The notes: generated from the sequence alone by a model not told the origin. A DNA stretch of 64,000 bases from a bacterium (GCA_018780265.1 JADMJV010000024.1:70400-134399); one strand, 5' to 3'. Numbered from the stretch's first letter, positions 1 to 8,710 are shown. Numbers and translations are program-made.

Positions 1-791
1 CGGCGATAGTCGGCACTGGCGCGCAGGTCGAGGACGGGGTCGACCAGTTCGGTAACGATGCTGACCACGTTCTCAATGCATTCCAGATGCAAAGGCTTAT
101 CGACAAGGGCTCTTTCCGCCTCCAGCAGGCGTTGCGGAGTCCGTCCGATGGCGCCCAGTGCAACCCGGACCTTCGAGCAAACTCCCTTCTCTAGTTCCAC
201 CATTACCGCCAAATTAACCAGCGCCTGGTCGACTTGACTTCTGGCGAATTTCAGAAAGGCGCCTCGGGCGTGTATGGGAGGGCGTGGAATCCGGATTTCG
301 CGCAGGATGCCCTGGCCTACGGCCGTCCGGCGGTAGTCCAGGAAAAATTCCTGGATGGGCAGAGTCTCGTCCCCCTCAAGGCGGGCAATGACGACCTCGG
401 CATCCAGCACCAACAGGGCTGGAGGGCTGTCTGCGAAGGGGCCAGCGCCCACCACATTGCCCCCCAGTGTGGCTGTATTGCGCACCTCGGTGGGCCATCC
501 CTGGCAACAGCTGGAGGAGAGCACCCCGTTGGCGAATTTGGCCACTGCTGGAGAGATGGCTACCTGGTGCATGGTGGTGGTCGCTCCTATCCGTAGGATC
601 TCGCTCTCCTCCTCGATGTAGTCCAGGCCGAGACGGGTCACGTCGATAAGGCAGCGAATGTTGGGGGGCAAGTTAGGGACAATTTCCGTGCCACCCGCGA
701 TCGGCGCCGCAGCCTCCGCATACTCGTGCTTCTTTTGCACGGCCTCGGATAACGATTGAGGGTAGAGGAACTCCTCGAGTTGACGAAACAA
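1..791 (-). CDS. Molybdenum hydroxylase FAD-binding subunit (CoxM/XdhB-like), 3' end cut by window edge
   Basis: Reading the minus strand from a TTG at 791 gives an open frame to base 1 (263 codons). It has the FAD-binding fold of xanthine/CO dehydrogenase medium subunits: an N-terminal FLYPQSLSEAV segment, the first FAD motif PIAGGTEIVPNL (about residue 30-40), RIGATTTMHQV, then the second FAD motif NTATLGGNVVGAGPFADSPP. The C-terminal CODH-type domain follows (VALGAIGRTPQRL). The family is about 270-290 residues, so only the last few residues are missing. The TTG start is chosen because GGAGGG lies 4-5 bases upstream; there is no ATG near the beginning of the homologous region. It normally passes electrons between the 2Fe-2S subunit and the molybdopterin subunit; those partners would lie beyond the left edge. 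moeA at 37663 could supply cofactor. Confidence 0.85.
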   Translation of the reverse strand, partial: MFRQLEEFLYPQSLSEAVQKKHEYAEAAAPIAGGTEIVPNLPPNIRCLIDVTRLGLDYIEEESEILRIGATTTMHQVAISPAVAKFANGVLSSSCCQGWPTEVRNTATLGGNVVGAGPFADSPPALLVLDAEVVIARLEGDETLPIQEFFLDYRRTAVGQGILREIRIPRPPIHARGAFLKFARSQVDQALVNLAVMVELEKGVCSKVRVALGAIGRTPQRLLEAERALVDKPLHLECIENVVSIVTELVDPVLDLRASADYR

Positions 792-936
792 AGACCCTCC
801 GATCGAGTCGTGGAATACCGTGCCCAAGGCGCGTCCCCCGCTGTCTTTGAAAATTCCCTGTTGCAGTCGGGGTCCCTGCTCGGAAGGAGCCGGGACAGGG
901 TTGGGGAACCCACCCGCCTCTAGATTGGAGGCTTGT

Positions 937-1173
937 GTGGATCAGATTTTCACAGAACTTGGTCGTGCCTTTGCCTGGACGCTGGTTTCTTCGCTGGCGA
1001 TGGGAGTGGCGTTAGGCATCGTCACGAAAATTTTCGACGCGTTCACGCCGGGCCTTGACGAGATCGACGAATTGCGTAAAGGCAACGTGGCCGTCGGCAT
1101 CGTGTTGGCGGCGGTGATTTTGGCCACGGGTCTGGTGATTGGCCTGACTCTTCACGCCCCTCCTCCAGCCTGA
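937..1173 (+). CDS. DUF350-family small membrane protein
   Basis: GTG start at 937 with GGAG at 927-930. The 78-residue product has two hydrophobic segments (about residues 8-28 and 50-72) separated by a charged loop containing DELRKGNVAVGI, the typical DUF350 signature in which an acidic/basic loop and GN-x-AVA precede the second helix. Most DUF350 proteins have two such repeats (about 130 residues); this has one. The function of the family is unknown. It is transcribed away from the FAD-subunit gene and converges on the glutathione synthetase gene. Confidence 0.7.
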   Translation: MDQIFTELGRAFAWTLVSSLAMGVALGIVTKIFDAFTPGLDEIDELRKGNVAVGIVLAAVILATGLVIGLTLHAPPPA

Positions 1174-1195
1174 GCATGTCATCCCTGGCCGGATT

Positions 1196-2557
1196 TCAGT
1201 CGATTGCAGCCGTGTCCAGAAACGAGAACCCACCCAGTACCAAGCCTTCCCGATTGCCCACATCTTTGGTGCGCAACAGGTAGCCTTCTGTGTCTTGGAA
1301 TGCCGGTTCGGCTGCAGCCTCTTCCCACAGCGCGTAGCTGAAGTGGCCCAACTCAGTGACGCAGAGGTTGTCGACCACTTTCTCTTCCACCAGTCGCACC
1401 GCCCGGAAAGGCGTTTGCTGAATGGATTCCATCAAGATGAAAGCGTGGGCTTGCCGGGTCGTCAATTCTTTGAGTTGCTTCACCAGATCGTCTCCGAAAT
1501 AGTTGTTGCCGCCACCCTCGCGACTGGGTTTGAGTACCCAGCCCTCGGGGTCGGCCAGAGCCGCCTGGCGACCGGTGGTACCCTGGATGGGGCCATCGAC
1601 CGGACACATGGCTACCATCGTTTCCAGTAGTTGGGCGGCTTCCTGTGGCGATACGAATTGTTCTAGAGTTGGCTGGTGAGAGAGTACCTGTTGGATTTTC
1701 TTGGTGTTGGCCAGTTGGATGGTGACGCTGGGGATCGACAGTGTCTGGCTGTGTTCTAGAAGGCGGCGGCCTTTCCAGGCGTCTGGGTTGGCATAATGAT
1801 CGGGGCTGTAGCCGCCACGGAAGTAGGCAATCGAGGCCGACCTCCCTTTCAAAACCACTTTCCCGTCGCGAATTTCTCCGGATTCTCCCAGTTCGTCCAG
1901 GGTGGTGCGTAGCACGGAAATGCCATATTCAAGCACAAGTTCGGCTTGCATGGTGCGCTGATCAAAAGCATTCACTTCGCCAGGAGGCACGATGAAGAGA
2001 ATCACCTCGCCGGCCTTGGCATAGTGTTGGTAGGCCAGGGCCAGTCCTTTGCAAATGGTGCTGCCGCCGCGATGGGGCAGCACGCTGGAGCCCAGCGGCG
2101 TGCCGGCGTAAAGGAAGCGAATGGCTGCATTGACCCGCTGGGACGCGTAGCCCAGACTGGCGGCCATCAAATTCGTCTCCACCTGCTTGGGAAGGATGCC
2201 CTGTGGGGTAATGGCCGGCATGAAATCGTGCCGACTCAGATAGAGCCAGGGTCGAGCGATAGGCTGGTCGGGCAGGCAACTGTATAGCCCTTGAACAAAA
2301 TCATCGACGGCTCGACTTGCGGCTAAATGCTCGTCCAGGAAGGCTCGATTTTGCGAAACTCGGTGGTAAAGCTTGTTGTAGAGGGGGCTGACGCGGGCGC
2401 CGTGGGCATAAAAACCAGGCGGGGACTGCCAGGGGTGGAGCGTGAATGGAAGATGGCCTATACTGCCGTCCTTGCGGTAGCGGACCAACCCGTGGGCCAT
2501 GGCGAACTCAAGGCCCTCTTGGGCAAGGTCGGCAGCTGAATCAAGTAGGTTTGTCAT
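1196..2557 (-). CDS. Eukaryotic-type glutathione synthetase
   Basis: 453 residues, close to the ~474 of the animal/plant enzyme, which joins gamma-glutamylcysteine and glycine using ATP. Motifs match the eukaryotic family and not bacterial GshB: KQVETNLMAASLG (human KQIEINTISASFG), NAFDQRTMQAELV (human NIFDQRAIENELL), AYFRGGYSPDHY, QLANTKKIQQVLS, the glycine-rich loop WVLKPSREGGGNNYFG, and the C-terminal YLLRTKDV followed by a glycine/alanine-rich lid. No gamma-glutamylcysteine ligase is visible nearby. The upstream hypothetical gene (2601-3032) is on the same strand 43 bases away and may be co-transcribed. Family assignment is firm; acquisition by horizontal transfer is only a possibility. 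Confidence 0.93.
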   Translation of the reverse strand: MTNLLDSAADLAQEGLEFAMAHGLVRYRKDGSIGHLPFTLHPWQSPPGFYAHGARVSPLYNKLYHRVSQNRAFLDEHLAASRAVDDFVQGLYSCLPDQPIARPWLYLSRHDFMPAITPQGILPKQVETNLMAASLGYASQRVNAAIRFLYAGTPLGSSVLPHRGGSTICKGLALAYQHYAKAGEVILFIVPPGEVNAFDQRTMQAELVLEYGISVLRTTLDELGESGEIRDGKVVLKGRSASIAYFRGGYSPDHYANPDAWKGRRLLEHSQTLSIPSVTIQLANTKKIQQVLSHQPTLEQFVSPQEAAQLLETMVAMCPVDGPIQGTTGRQAALADPEGWVLKPSREGGGNNYFGDDLVKQLKELTTRQAHAFILMESIQQTPFRAVRLVEEKVVDNLCVTELGHFSYALWEEAAAEPAFQDTEGYLLRTKDVGNREGLVLGGFSFLDTAAID

Positions 2558-2600
2558 TCCCAGGTGCTACGTGCACTGCCTCCCGGGTCCTTCTGGGTTT

Positions 2601-3032
2601 CTAGCCAGCCGCCGAGTCAGGACCGCGCTGGGTCATTTGGAACACGCTCAGAAAGTCTTCGACCGCTTCGCGATGGGTAGGATCGGCTAAAATGGTTCGG
2701 GCAATCTTGTTTTGCATCTGAGGATAGGCGGGATTGCGCGTGAAGTGTTCGCCATACTCCTGGCCAATGACCCCGTCCACCAGCTTTTTGGTGGCCTTGG
2801 GGAGATACTCTTCATCCTCGGGGTCCAGTTCGAGCAAGCCTGGTTTGACGTTCTCTAAAAATTTCTCTTGCTTGGTGGAGGGCAAGCCTTGGGCGGCCTT
2901 GCTGGGCGTGTAGACGTCGTGGGCCTTCTCAGAAGTGGGCGTGTCGCGCACTCCGGCTTCTTTCATTTTCTTCTTTTGGGTTTCAAACCACTCGGTGGAG
3001 AGCGGTGGGGGGCCTTGTTTTAGGGGGTCCAT
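2601..3032 (-). CDS. Hypothetical charged protein, 143 aa
   Basis: Not recognised. The 143-residue product is hydrophilic, rich in Lys, Glu and Pro, with no signal peptide or membrane segment. The first 45 residues look disordered and contain DVYTPS at about 39-44, which resembles a D-x-[V/F/Y]-x-[L/P]-[S/T] motif seen in other proteins of this window (33484, 44012, 24877, 25448). The second half is predicted helical with repeated Lys/Glu. It precedes the glutathione synthetase gene in the same direction and faces away from the flagellar cluster, so it could be a diverging partner of either. Confidence 0.6.
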   Translation of the reverse strand: MDPLKQGPPPLSTEWFETQKKKMKEAGVRDTPTSEKAHDVYTPSKAAQGLPSTKQEKFLENVKPGLLELDPEDEEYLPKATKKLVDGVIGQEYGEHFTRNPAYPQMQNKIARTILADPTHREAVEDFLSVFQMTQRGPDSAAG

Positions 3033-3358
3033 TTCCCGCTCTCCTCACCTGATGATGCAACAGACATTCCGCTGTCCAGCCTTACTTCCTCTCTTGCGAC
3101 TTGAACGCTGCGAAGAGGCTACGAGGATGTTATCACGAGCCGGCGGACTTCTGTCTAGGGGCCTGCTCGAAAAGGCACAGAACATGATTTCGTGCCAGGA
3201 TAGCTTTGCGGGCATGGGGGAAATTGGTGCCCCGTGTTAAAGACTCTGTAACATGTCCTCAACAATTCTGAAACAGTAGATTTGTTAACATATACCTAAC
3301 CCACCGGGGCACAGAAGAGTGGGTGGTTCCCCCCAGGTTCGTAGTCAAGGAGGTCGTC
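3033..3358. promoter_or_regulatory. Intergenic region upstream of flgB (promoter region)
   Basis: No convincing gene lies here; open frames are short and without ribosome sites. The last 120 bases become A/T-rich, with TGTAACA at 3247-3253 and a TTGTTAACATATACCTAA stretch around 3282-3299, then a strong AAGGAGG (3347-3353) in front of the GTG of flgB. The main promoter for the flagellar-type operon most probably lies between 3240 and 3320. No clear sigma-28 or sigma-54 consensus was found. Confidence 0.45.
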
Positions 3359-3772
3359 GTGGCAAACCCTTTCAAGGTCGCAGATACCGAGTTCTTGGAG
3401 AAGGCGCTCAATGCCGCCAGTTTGCGTCAGCAAGTCATCTCGAACAACATCGCCAATGTCAATACGTCGGGCTATCAGGCCCAGACGGTCAATTTCGAAG
3501 GTCACCTCCGCGAGGCGATGGACGCTGAGGCCGGCAGTGGTGAAGGAAGCCCTGTTGCAGGTTGTGTCGACCAGGAGTTCGCTACCGGCGAGGCGGGTGG
3601 CTGGACTAAGGCCAGTTTGAAGCCCACCGTGGAAAGTCAGGATGGCAAGCTGAATGTCAACAACGAGATGTCCAGTCTGGCCAAAAATCAGATTATGTAT
3701 AACGCTCTGGCGACGAAGATTTCCGGAGTCTATGGCGCCCTCAAGTGGGTCGTCGAAAACAGCGGCCGCTAG
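3359..3772 (+). CDS. flgB: FlgB, proximal rod protein
   Basis: 137 residues from GTG at 3359 (AAGGAGG five bases upstream). The N-terminal rod motif is present as LRQQVISNNIANVNTSGYQAQTVNF (about residues 22-46), which is the family signature for building the rod in the periplasm. The C-terminal helix has NEMSSLAKNQIMYNALATKISG, typical of FlgB. It is exported by the type III apparatus and sits next to the MS ring with FlgC and FliE. First gene of the cluster; flgC follows after 11 bases. Confidence 0.93.
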   Translation: MANPFKVADTEFLEKALNAASLRQQVISNNIANVNTSGYQAQTVNFEGHLREAMDAEAGSGEGSPVAGCVDQEFATGEAGGWTKASLKPTVESQDGKLNVNNEMSSLAKNQIMYNALATKISGVYGALKWVVENSGR

Positions 3773-3783
3773 TTTAGGAGGAC

Positions 3784-4275
3784 ATGATGAAATTTTTTAA
3801 CACGTTTGATACCGCAGCTAGCGGGATGCGCGCCGAGCAGTTCCGGATGGACCTGATTTCGGAGAACATCGCCAACGCTCACACCGCCAAGACGGCTGAC
3901 GGAACTCCCTATCGTCGCAAGATGGCCATTGCTACGGCCGAGCAGAAGGCTCAATTTGACTCGGAATTCTCGTCGGCATCTTTCGATGCAAGTGGTGAGT
4001 TCGACACCAAGTCAGGTACCGCTTCCTATCAGGGCGGTGGCGTGTCGGTTGCTTCCGCCAATGACAACTCGGACTATAACTGGGTTTACGACCCCACCAA
4101 TCCCAACGCCTGTCAGGACGGCGACCATAAAGGCTATGTGGCCATGCCGAATGTCAATATTATCAGCGAGATGACCAGTATGATGCAGGCGACTCGTTCT
4201 TATGAGGCCAACGCGACCATCGTGGAGTCGGCCAAGGCGATGGCGATGAAGGCCCTCGAAATCGGTAGAGGTTAG
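3784..4275 (+). CDS. flgC: FlgC, proximal rod protein
   Basis: 163 residues; TTTAGGAGGAC lies just before the ATG. N-terminal rod motif: ASGMRAEQFRMDLISENIANAHT with the following TPYRRK, and the FlgC C-terminus PNVNIISEMTSMMQATRSYEANATIVESAK. It forms part of the proximal rod. The central region (about 60-110) is rich in Ser, Asn and Asp and a little longer than in E. coli FlgC (134 aa). Twelve bases separate it from fliE, so translation is probably coupled. Confidence 0.94.
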   Translation: MMKFFNTFDTAASGMRAEQFRMDLISENIANAHTAKTADGTPYRRKMAIATAEQKAQFDSEFSSASFDASGEFDTKSGTASYQGGGVSVASANDNSDYNWVYDPTNPNACQDGDHKGYVAMPNVNIISEMTSMMQATRSYEANATIVESAKAMAMKALEIGRG

Positions 4276-4287
4276 AAGGAGTAAGCG

Positions 4288-4629
4288 ATGCAGAACAGCG
4301 GATTCAGTATTCCCAGTAGCTCCGGTATTCAAGGAATTTCGAGCAAGATTTCCACCCTGGACGTGTCGGGGCCGTCCTCCGTTTCAGAGGCTCCTTCCGC
4401 CGAGCAGGCCCGTGGTTTTCAGCAGATGCTCTCGGATGCTATCGGGAGTGTCAACGAAGCTCAGGACGGTGCCAAGAAGGCGACCGAAGGCCTGATGACC
4501 GGCAAGGCCGAGAGCTTACACGAAGTGCAGATCGCCGGCGCCAAGGCTGAAATAATGATGAAGCTCACGACGACAGTCACTTCCAAGTTGGCGCAAGCCA
4601 CGACTCAATTGTTTCAGATGCAGGTCTAG
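4288..4629 (+). CDS. fliE: FliE, MS ring-rod junction protein
   Basis: 113 residues (usual 100-115). The first 40 residues are Ser-rich and probably disordered; the rest has the FliE pattern FQQMLSDAIGSVNEAQDGAKKATEGLMTGKAESLHEVQIAGAKAEIMMKLTTTVTSKL, ending with TQLFQMQV. FliE joins the FliF ring to the rod and is among the first exported proteins. Sixty-eight bases separate it from fliF, the longest gap of the first sub-operon. Confidence 0.92.
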   Translation: MQNSGFSIPSSSGIQGISSKISTLDVSGPSSVSEAPSAEQARGFQQMLSDAIGSVNEAQDGAKKATEGLMTGKAESLHEVQIAGAKAEIMMKLTTTVTSKLAQATTQLFQMQV

Positions 4630-4697
4630 AAAGCGCGAGGCGGGGTCGAGCAAAAAAAGACACACATAAGGCTTTTTCCGTAGGAGAGGAGAACTGA

Positions 4698-6395
4698 ATG
4701 GCAACCGGGATCCAGACAGGTATGCGCACGGGTAGTCGTGCCGGGATGACCGCAGGGCGGGGGGCACCAGGCAAGCCCGGGGGGGGCGGCCTAGGGAAGC
4801 TTAAGGAGATTTGGGCAGGTCTTGGCAAAGGGGCTCGGATGGGCATTGGTGCTCTGTTGGTTGTGGCCATCAGCGGTGCCCTATTTGCATTTGCCTACAT
4901 GAAGAAGAATACGCCCGTCGATCTTTACACCACCAAAATGGTGAAAGAAGACGTCACGGCGTGTGCCGCCAAGTTGACGGAGATGAACATTCAGCACTCG
5001 GTTAAAGTGACCGAGGATGGCATTCAGTTAAACCAGGCTGACCGGGGCCGCGCGCAGGCCTTGTTGGCGTCGAACGGTCTCCCTCGCCACGCGATTCAGA
5101 CCACTCCAGATGCCGGGGCGCTGGGTAAGACCCAGGCTGAAGCCAGGGCAATGCGTCAGCGCGTGCTCGAGGGTCAGGTTACCGAGGCCTTGCGCCAAAT
5201 GGAAGGTGTGGGTGATGCGTGGGTCAAGATCGCCTCTCCTGAAGAACAGGCCTTCGCAGAGAACGCCAAGCCGACCCAGGCGACGGTGACCCTGAAATTG
5301 AAGCCCGGAGTCACTATTGGAGAGAAGGAAGTCGAAGCGGTAGTGCATCTCGTCGCCTTCTCGGTTCCCGAGTTGGATAAGAAGAATGTCAAAGTTATTG
5401 ATACCCAGATGAACGACCTGACCGGGATGCTGGAGCAGTCGGAAGATGGTTCCGTGCCCGCCAGCAAAATGGGTCTGCTCGAGCAAGAGAAGGCGGATAC
5501 CCTGCGCAAGAGAGCGCAGGAGCAAGTCGACCAGGTTCTCGGCAAAGGCAAGTCCAAGGTGGCCGTCACGGTCGAGATGGACTACGCTCAGCGTGAAGTC
5601 AAGCAACACTCCGTGGGTGGTGCTGGCGACGATGGCAAGGTTGTTGTGGGGAGTCAGACGAAGGTCGAGCGCTATGCCAAGAATCCTGGCGGCAACGCAG
5701 GTGGAGACAACGCCCAGCCTCTCAGCGACAATCCCGAAGATGACGAAGTCGCCACCGCTGCTGGTGGATCGAATGTCAAAAGTAAGAACAGCAACTACGA
5801 GCACGTGGTTGAGTCGAAAAAGGTTGAGGTAAGCCGCACCGATACCGTAACCGTTCAAAAGAGCCCCGAAATCAAGCGCATCAGCGCCAGTGTTGTGCTC
5901 GACAACGTCAAGCCTGATGTGGAAGCTCGCATCCTGGGAATGGTCAAAGCGGCCATCGGAATTGATGAAGCTCGCGGTGATCAAATCACCGCCACCAGTC
6001 TCCCCTTCTCCAAGCCTACTCTGGCCGGCATTGCCCCTGGTGGAGCGGCCGGAATGGTCGGTCCCGAGCAGGCTGCGGCTCCTCAGCAGTCCGCCGGAAT
6101 GAGTCCTCAGGTGGTCGGTTTGGCGCTGTTTGTGCCCGCCATGATGATGCTCGGACTGATCAGCGTCTATCTGATGAAGCAGCATCGTGTTCAATCTGAT
6201 CGCAGCGGTTTGCACCTGGGTGCTTCGCACGGTTCTACTTCTACCGACATCGCCGACCTTCTCACCGACAAGTCGGGCAAGGTAACCTCGGTCACGGAAA
6301 CCAAGGTGAATACCTCCGATGCTCTCGAGAAGTTAGCCAAGGAGCGCCCCACCAAGGTGGCCGAGATGCTGAAGAGCACCTGGTTGTCCGGCTAG
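4698..6395 (+). CDS. fliF: FliF, MS-ring protein
   Basis: 565 residues. A Gly/Arg-rich N-terminal extension of about 35 residues precedes the first membrane helix (about 50-70), then the two ring-building motifs with LLASNGLP-type YscJ/FliF sequence, a long periplasmic domain, a low-complexity Asn/Gly/Asp loop (about 325-360), the second helix (about 475-497), and the C-terminal FliG-binding tail LEKLAKERPTKVAEMLKSTWL. AGGAG precedes the ATG. FliF forms the ring in the inner membrane on which FliG and the export gate assemble. A terminator follows at 6413. Confidence 0.96.
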   Translation: MATGIQTGMRTGSRAGMTAGRGAPGKPGGGGLGKLKEIWAGLGKGARMGIGALLVVAISGALFAFAYMKKNTPVDLYTTKMVKEDVTACAAKLTEMNIQHSVKVTEDGIQLNQADRGRAQALLASNGLPRHAIQTTPDAGALGKTQAEARAMRQRVLEGQVTEALRQMEGVGDAWVKIASPEEQAFAENAKPTQATVTLKLKPGVTIGEKEVEAVVHLVAFSVPELDKKNVKVIDTQMNDLTGMLEQSEDGSVPASKMGLLEQEKADTLRKRAQEQVDQVLGKGKSKVAVTVEMDYAQREVKQHSVGGAGDDGKVVVGSQTKVERYAKNPGGNAGGDNAQPLSDNPEDDEVATAAGGSNVKSKNSNYEHVVESKKVEVSRTDTVTVQKSPEIKRISASVVLDNVKPDVEARILGMVKAAIGIDEARGDQITATSLPFSKPTLAGIAPGGAAGMVGPEQAAAPQQSAGMSPQVVGLALFVPAMMMLGLISVYLMKQHRVQSDRSGLHLGASHGSTSTDIADLLTDKSGKVTSVTETKVNTSDALEKLAKERPTKVAEMLKSTWLSG

Positions 6396-6412
6396 GCGGG
6401 CGAGTCCCTCAG

Positions 6413-6438
6413 AAAGCCTCCTTCGGGAGGCTTTTTTT
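6413..6438 (+). terminator. Rho-independent terminator after fliF
   Basis: AAAGCCTCC-TTCG-GGAGGCTTT (stem 9 bp, UUCG-type loop) followed by seven T. It lies 18 bases after the fliF stop, so the flgB-fliF block may be partly separated from fliG onward, and fliG probably has its own promoter in 6440-6510. Confidence 0.9.
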
Positions 6439-6524
6439 ATGGGCGGAAAAGCCCCGTCCGACAAGGCTTCGTGGCAGTTGTGTGGAATCTTTAATAGGCA
6501 GAACTTCTGCAGAGAGAGTGGACT

Positions 6525-7526
6525 ATGGCAGGCGCTACCGTTAATCTCCCCCCAAAACAGAAGGCCGCGATTCTGTTGATGTCGCTTCCGCCCGAGGTGT
6601 CAGCTCAACTCTTCAAGGAGTTGGGCCCAGATGAAGTGCACGCCATCACTCTGGAGATTTCCAAGTTGCCTCCCATCTCCCCTGATGTACGCGCACAGGT
6701 GATCGATGAGTTTCTGCACTCGTCGGCGGGCGCCAGTCTCAGTGATGCTCTCGGGGGTGGATTGGGCGGCGTGACCAACCCCATGGGGGGCACTCAGGGC
6801 GGCGGTTATCCCTCGCCCATGGGGGGCGGTGGAAGCATGACTTTCACCAGTACCAATCGTCCTTTGGGGTTCTTGCGCCGCGTGGACGCACATCAGTTGC
6901 TGCTGCTGATCCGTCGTGAGCATCCCCAGACGATCGCTGTTGTGCTCAGCTACCTGGAGCCGCATCAGGCTAGTTCTGTCTTGGGCGAGTTAAATCCGAC
7001 CATCCAGACTGAAGTTGCCCGCCGTCTGGCGGAGTTGGAGAAGATCAGTCCGGAAATCGTCAAGGAGTTGGAGGCCATATTGGAGTCGCGCCTGCACCGG
7101 GCCTTGGAGGAGGGCTTTCAGCCCCAGGCGGATGGCAAAGAGACTTTGCTGGAGATTCTTAATCAGGCTGATCGAAGTACCGAGGAGCGTGTCCTGTCGG
7201 GTCTCACCCAGAAGAACCCCCACCTGGCCAGCGATATTAAGACCAAGCTTTGCGATTTCGACGACCTCAACAACATTGACGACGGCTCCCTGCAACAGGT
7301 GCTCCGTCTGACGGACTTCCGAGATTTGGTGCTGGCCCTAAAGGGGGCCAATCGGGAACTTGCAGAGCGTGTGTATCGCTTCCTTTCTCCTGAGGTTTCC
7401 ACCGCCTTGCGCAATGATGTGGAGGCCCTTGGCCAGGTGCCATGGGATGAAGTCAAGCAGGCTCAGCAGCAGATTCGCAATATTTTGCGAGGTCTGGTGA
7501 CACTGGGCAAAATCAAATTTCGCTAA
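6525..7526 (+). CDS. fliG: FliG, C-ring protein with altered torque residues
   Basis: 333 residues. The N-terminal FliF-binding domain (1-75), a Gly-rich linker (about 78-108) that is unusual, the middle domain with EHPQTIAVVLSYL (the EHPQ motif), and the C-terminal ARM domain with IDDGSLQQVL are visible. Against E. coli FliG, the five charges known to matter for torque align as K264 to K273, R281 to E290, D288 to N297, D289 to D298 and R297 to P306. So three are changed, one by charge reversal. The DDR that usually precedes the helix reads DDG. The protein can still hold the C-ring and FliM, but rotation by a standard MotA stator looks compromised. Upstream: TATGGCAGG start with AGAGAG. Confidence 0.95.
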   Translation: MAGATVNLPPKQKAAILLMSLPPEVSAQLFKELGPDEVHAITLEISKLPPISPDVRAQVIDEFLHSSAGASLSDALGGGLGGVTNPMGGTQGGGYPSPMGGGGSMTFTSTNRPLGFLRRVDAHQLLLLIRREHPQTIAVVLSYLEPHQASSVLGELNPTIQTEVARRLAELEKISPEIVKELEAILESRLHRALEEGFQPQADGKETLLEILNQADRSTEERVLSGLTQKNPHLASDIKTKLCDFDDLNNIDDGSLQQVLRLTDFRDLVLALKGANRELAERVYRFLSPEVSTALRNDVEALGQVPWDEVKQAQQQIRNILRGLVTLGKIKFR

Positions 7527-7538
7527 GGGGAGGTCGGC

Positions 7539-8708
7539 ATGGCTCTAATTAAAGGCAATCGTTCGGCGGAGCCATCCCAAGAGGGGGGGCTGTCGCTTCC
7601 CCCTCTTGACGCCGCTCCAGAACGCAAGGGGGTAATCTTTCGCAGCCGACTGGACCAATCTGCGCCCCAAGCCGCTCCCCTCTCAGCGCCGCCCGACGGG
7701 GGCGAGGGTTTTGAGGAGGGTCTGGCGGCTCTGCCGAAGGCTCCTTCAGCCACACGCATCTTGAATCATCGGGCCACCATTGCGCCTTCTACATTGCCCC
7801 CAATCACTACTTCGGTGCGTGTCCCAACCGGAGGTAATGAGCCTGAGCCGGAGCCAGGCCACCAAGAGTCGTCACACCAGCAACAGCAGGTGGTTTATCA
7901 GCAGGCGACTCCGGTGGACCAGGCTATCATCGAAGAGGCCCAGCAAAGGGCCCAGCAGATGATGCAGGAGGCCCAGGCGGCTGCCAATCAGATGTTGATG
8001 GAGTATCAACAGCAGGCCCAGTCCATGATGGAACAGGCCAATCAGCAGATTCAGGCGGCTGCCGAGCAGGTTCAGCGTCAGGCTCAAGAAATCGGGTTTC
8101 AGCAAGGCTACGAGCAAGGATTGCAGCAGGGAGGACTGGTTGCTCAGCAACAAGTTTATCAGCAGTTGGTGGAGAGTCGCGATATCTTCATTCAGGCCAT
8201 CAAGCAGCGGCACCTGATGTTGGCCTCGGCCGAGCCCGATCTGGCCCGACTGGCCGTAAAGATCGCCGAGAAGTTGGTGGGTCAGGAATTGGCTCAAAAT
8301 CCTGAGGCCGTTGTGGGCATTGTGCGTCTGGCTCTGGCCGGTATCGGCGACCGCGAGCAGGTGCTGATTCGTGTCAACCCCGTCGACTATGACAAGGTGG
8401 TGGAGCATCGCTCGGACTTCGAGAAAATGATCGAGGGGCTCAAGAAGTTTGATGTCACTGCCGATGCTGCCATCGATGTTGGTGGCTGCGCTGTCGAGAC
8501 CAATCTAGGCAACATCGACGCCCGCCTGGCCACGCGCGTCTCGGCCATGACGGCTGGCCTTGAAGAAGTGGTGGTTTTGCAGGAGAAAGAGATCTCCGAC
8601 CAGGTGGCCACCATGGACACCGGGGTGCCGGATCTGCCTCCGCCGCCCAGCGAGGATGGGGAGCCCTATCAGGAAGAGTCGCCTGCCGAGGCGCCCGAGG
8701 AAGAGTAA
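7539..8708 (+). CDS. fliH: FliH, export ATPase regulator
   Basis: 389 residues, longer than the usual 230-260. The first 110 residues are Pro/Gly-rich and low complexity. Residues about 115-200 are an exceptionally Gln- and Ala-rich coiled coil with repeated QQAQ/EQAN units, a feature typical of the FliH central region. The C-terminal FliH/YscL domain (about 220-345) carries LARLAVKIAEKLVGQEL and the EVEP-like ending VGGCAVETNLGNIDARL. An acidic tail (PPPSEDGEPYQEESPAE) closes the protein. FliH dimer binds FliI and tethers it to FliN/FlhA. It overlaps no gene; fliI starts 2 bases after. Confidence 0.9.
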   Translation: MALIKGNRSAEPSQEGGLSLPPLDAAPERKGVIFRSRLDQSAPQAAPLSAPPDGGEGFEEGLAALPKAPSATRILNHRATIAPSTLPPITTSVRVPTGGNEPEPEPGHQESSHQQQQVVYQQATPVDQAIIEEAQQRAQQMMQEAQAAANQMLMEYQQQAQSMMEQANQQIQAAAEQVQRQAQEIGFQQGYEQGLQQGGLVAQQQVYQQLVESRDIFIQAIKQRHLMLASAEPDLARLAVKIAEKLVGQELAQNPEAVVGIVRLALAGIGDREQVLIRVNPVDYDKVVEHRSDFEKMIEGLKKFDVTADAAIDVGGCAVETNLGNIDARLATRVSAMTAGLEEVVVLQEKEISDQVATMDTGVPDLPPPPSEDGEPYQEESPAEAPEEE

Positions 8709-8710
8709 CT

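Noticed and set aside
5028..6230. 400-residue open frame on the minus strand across fliF
   Set aside because: It is the antisense of a certain fliF with matching codon pattern, and its composition (His/Arg/Leu rich) is typical of shadow frames.
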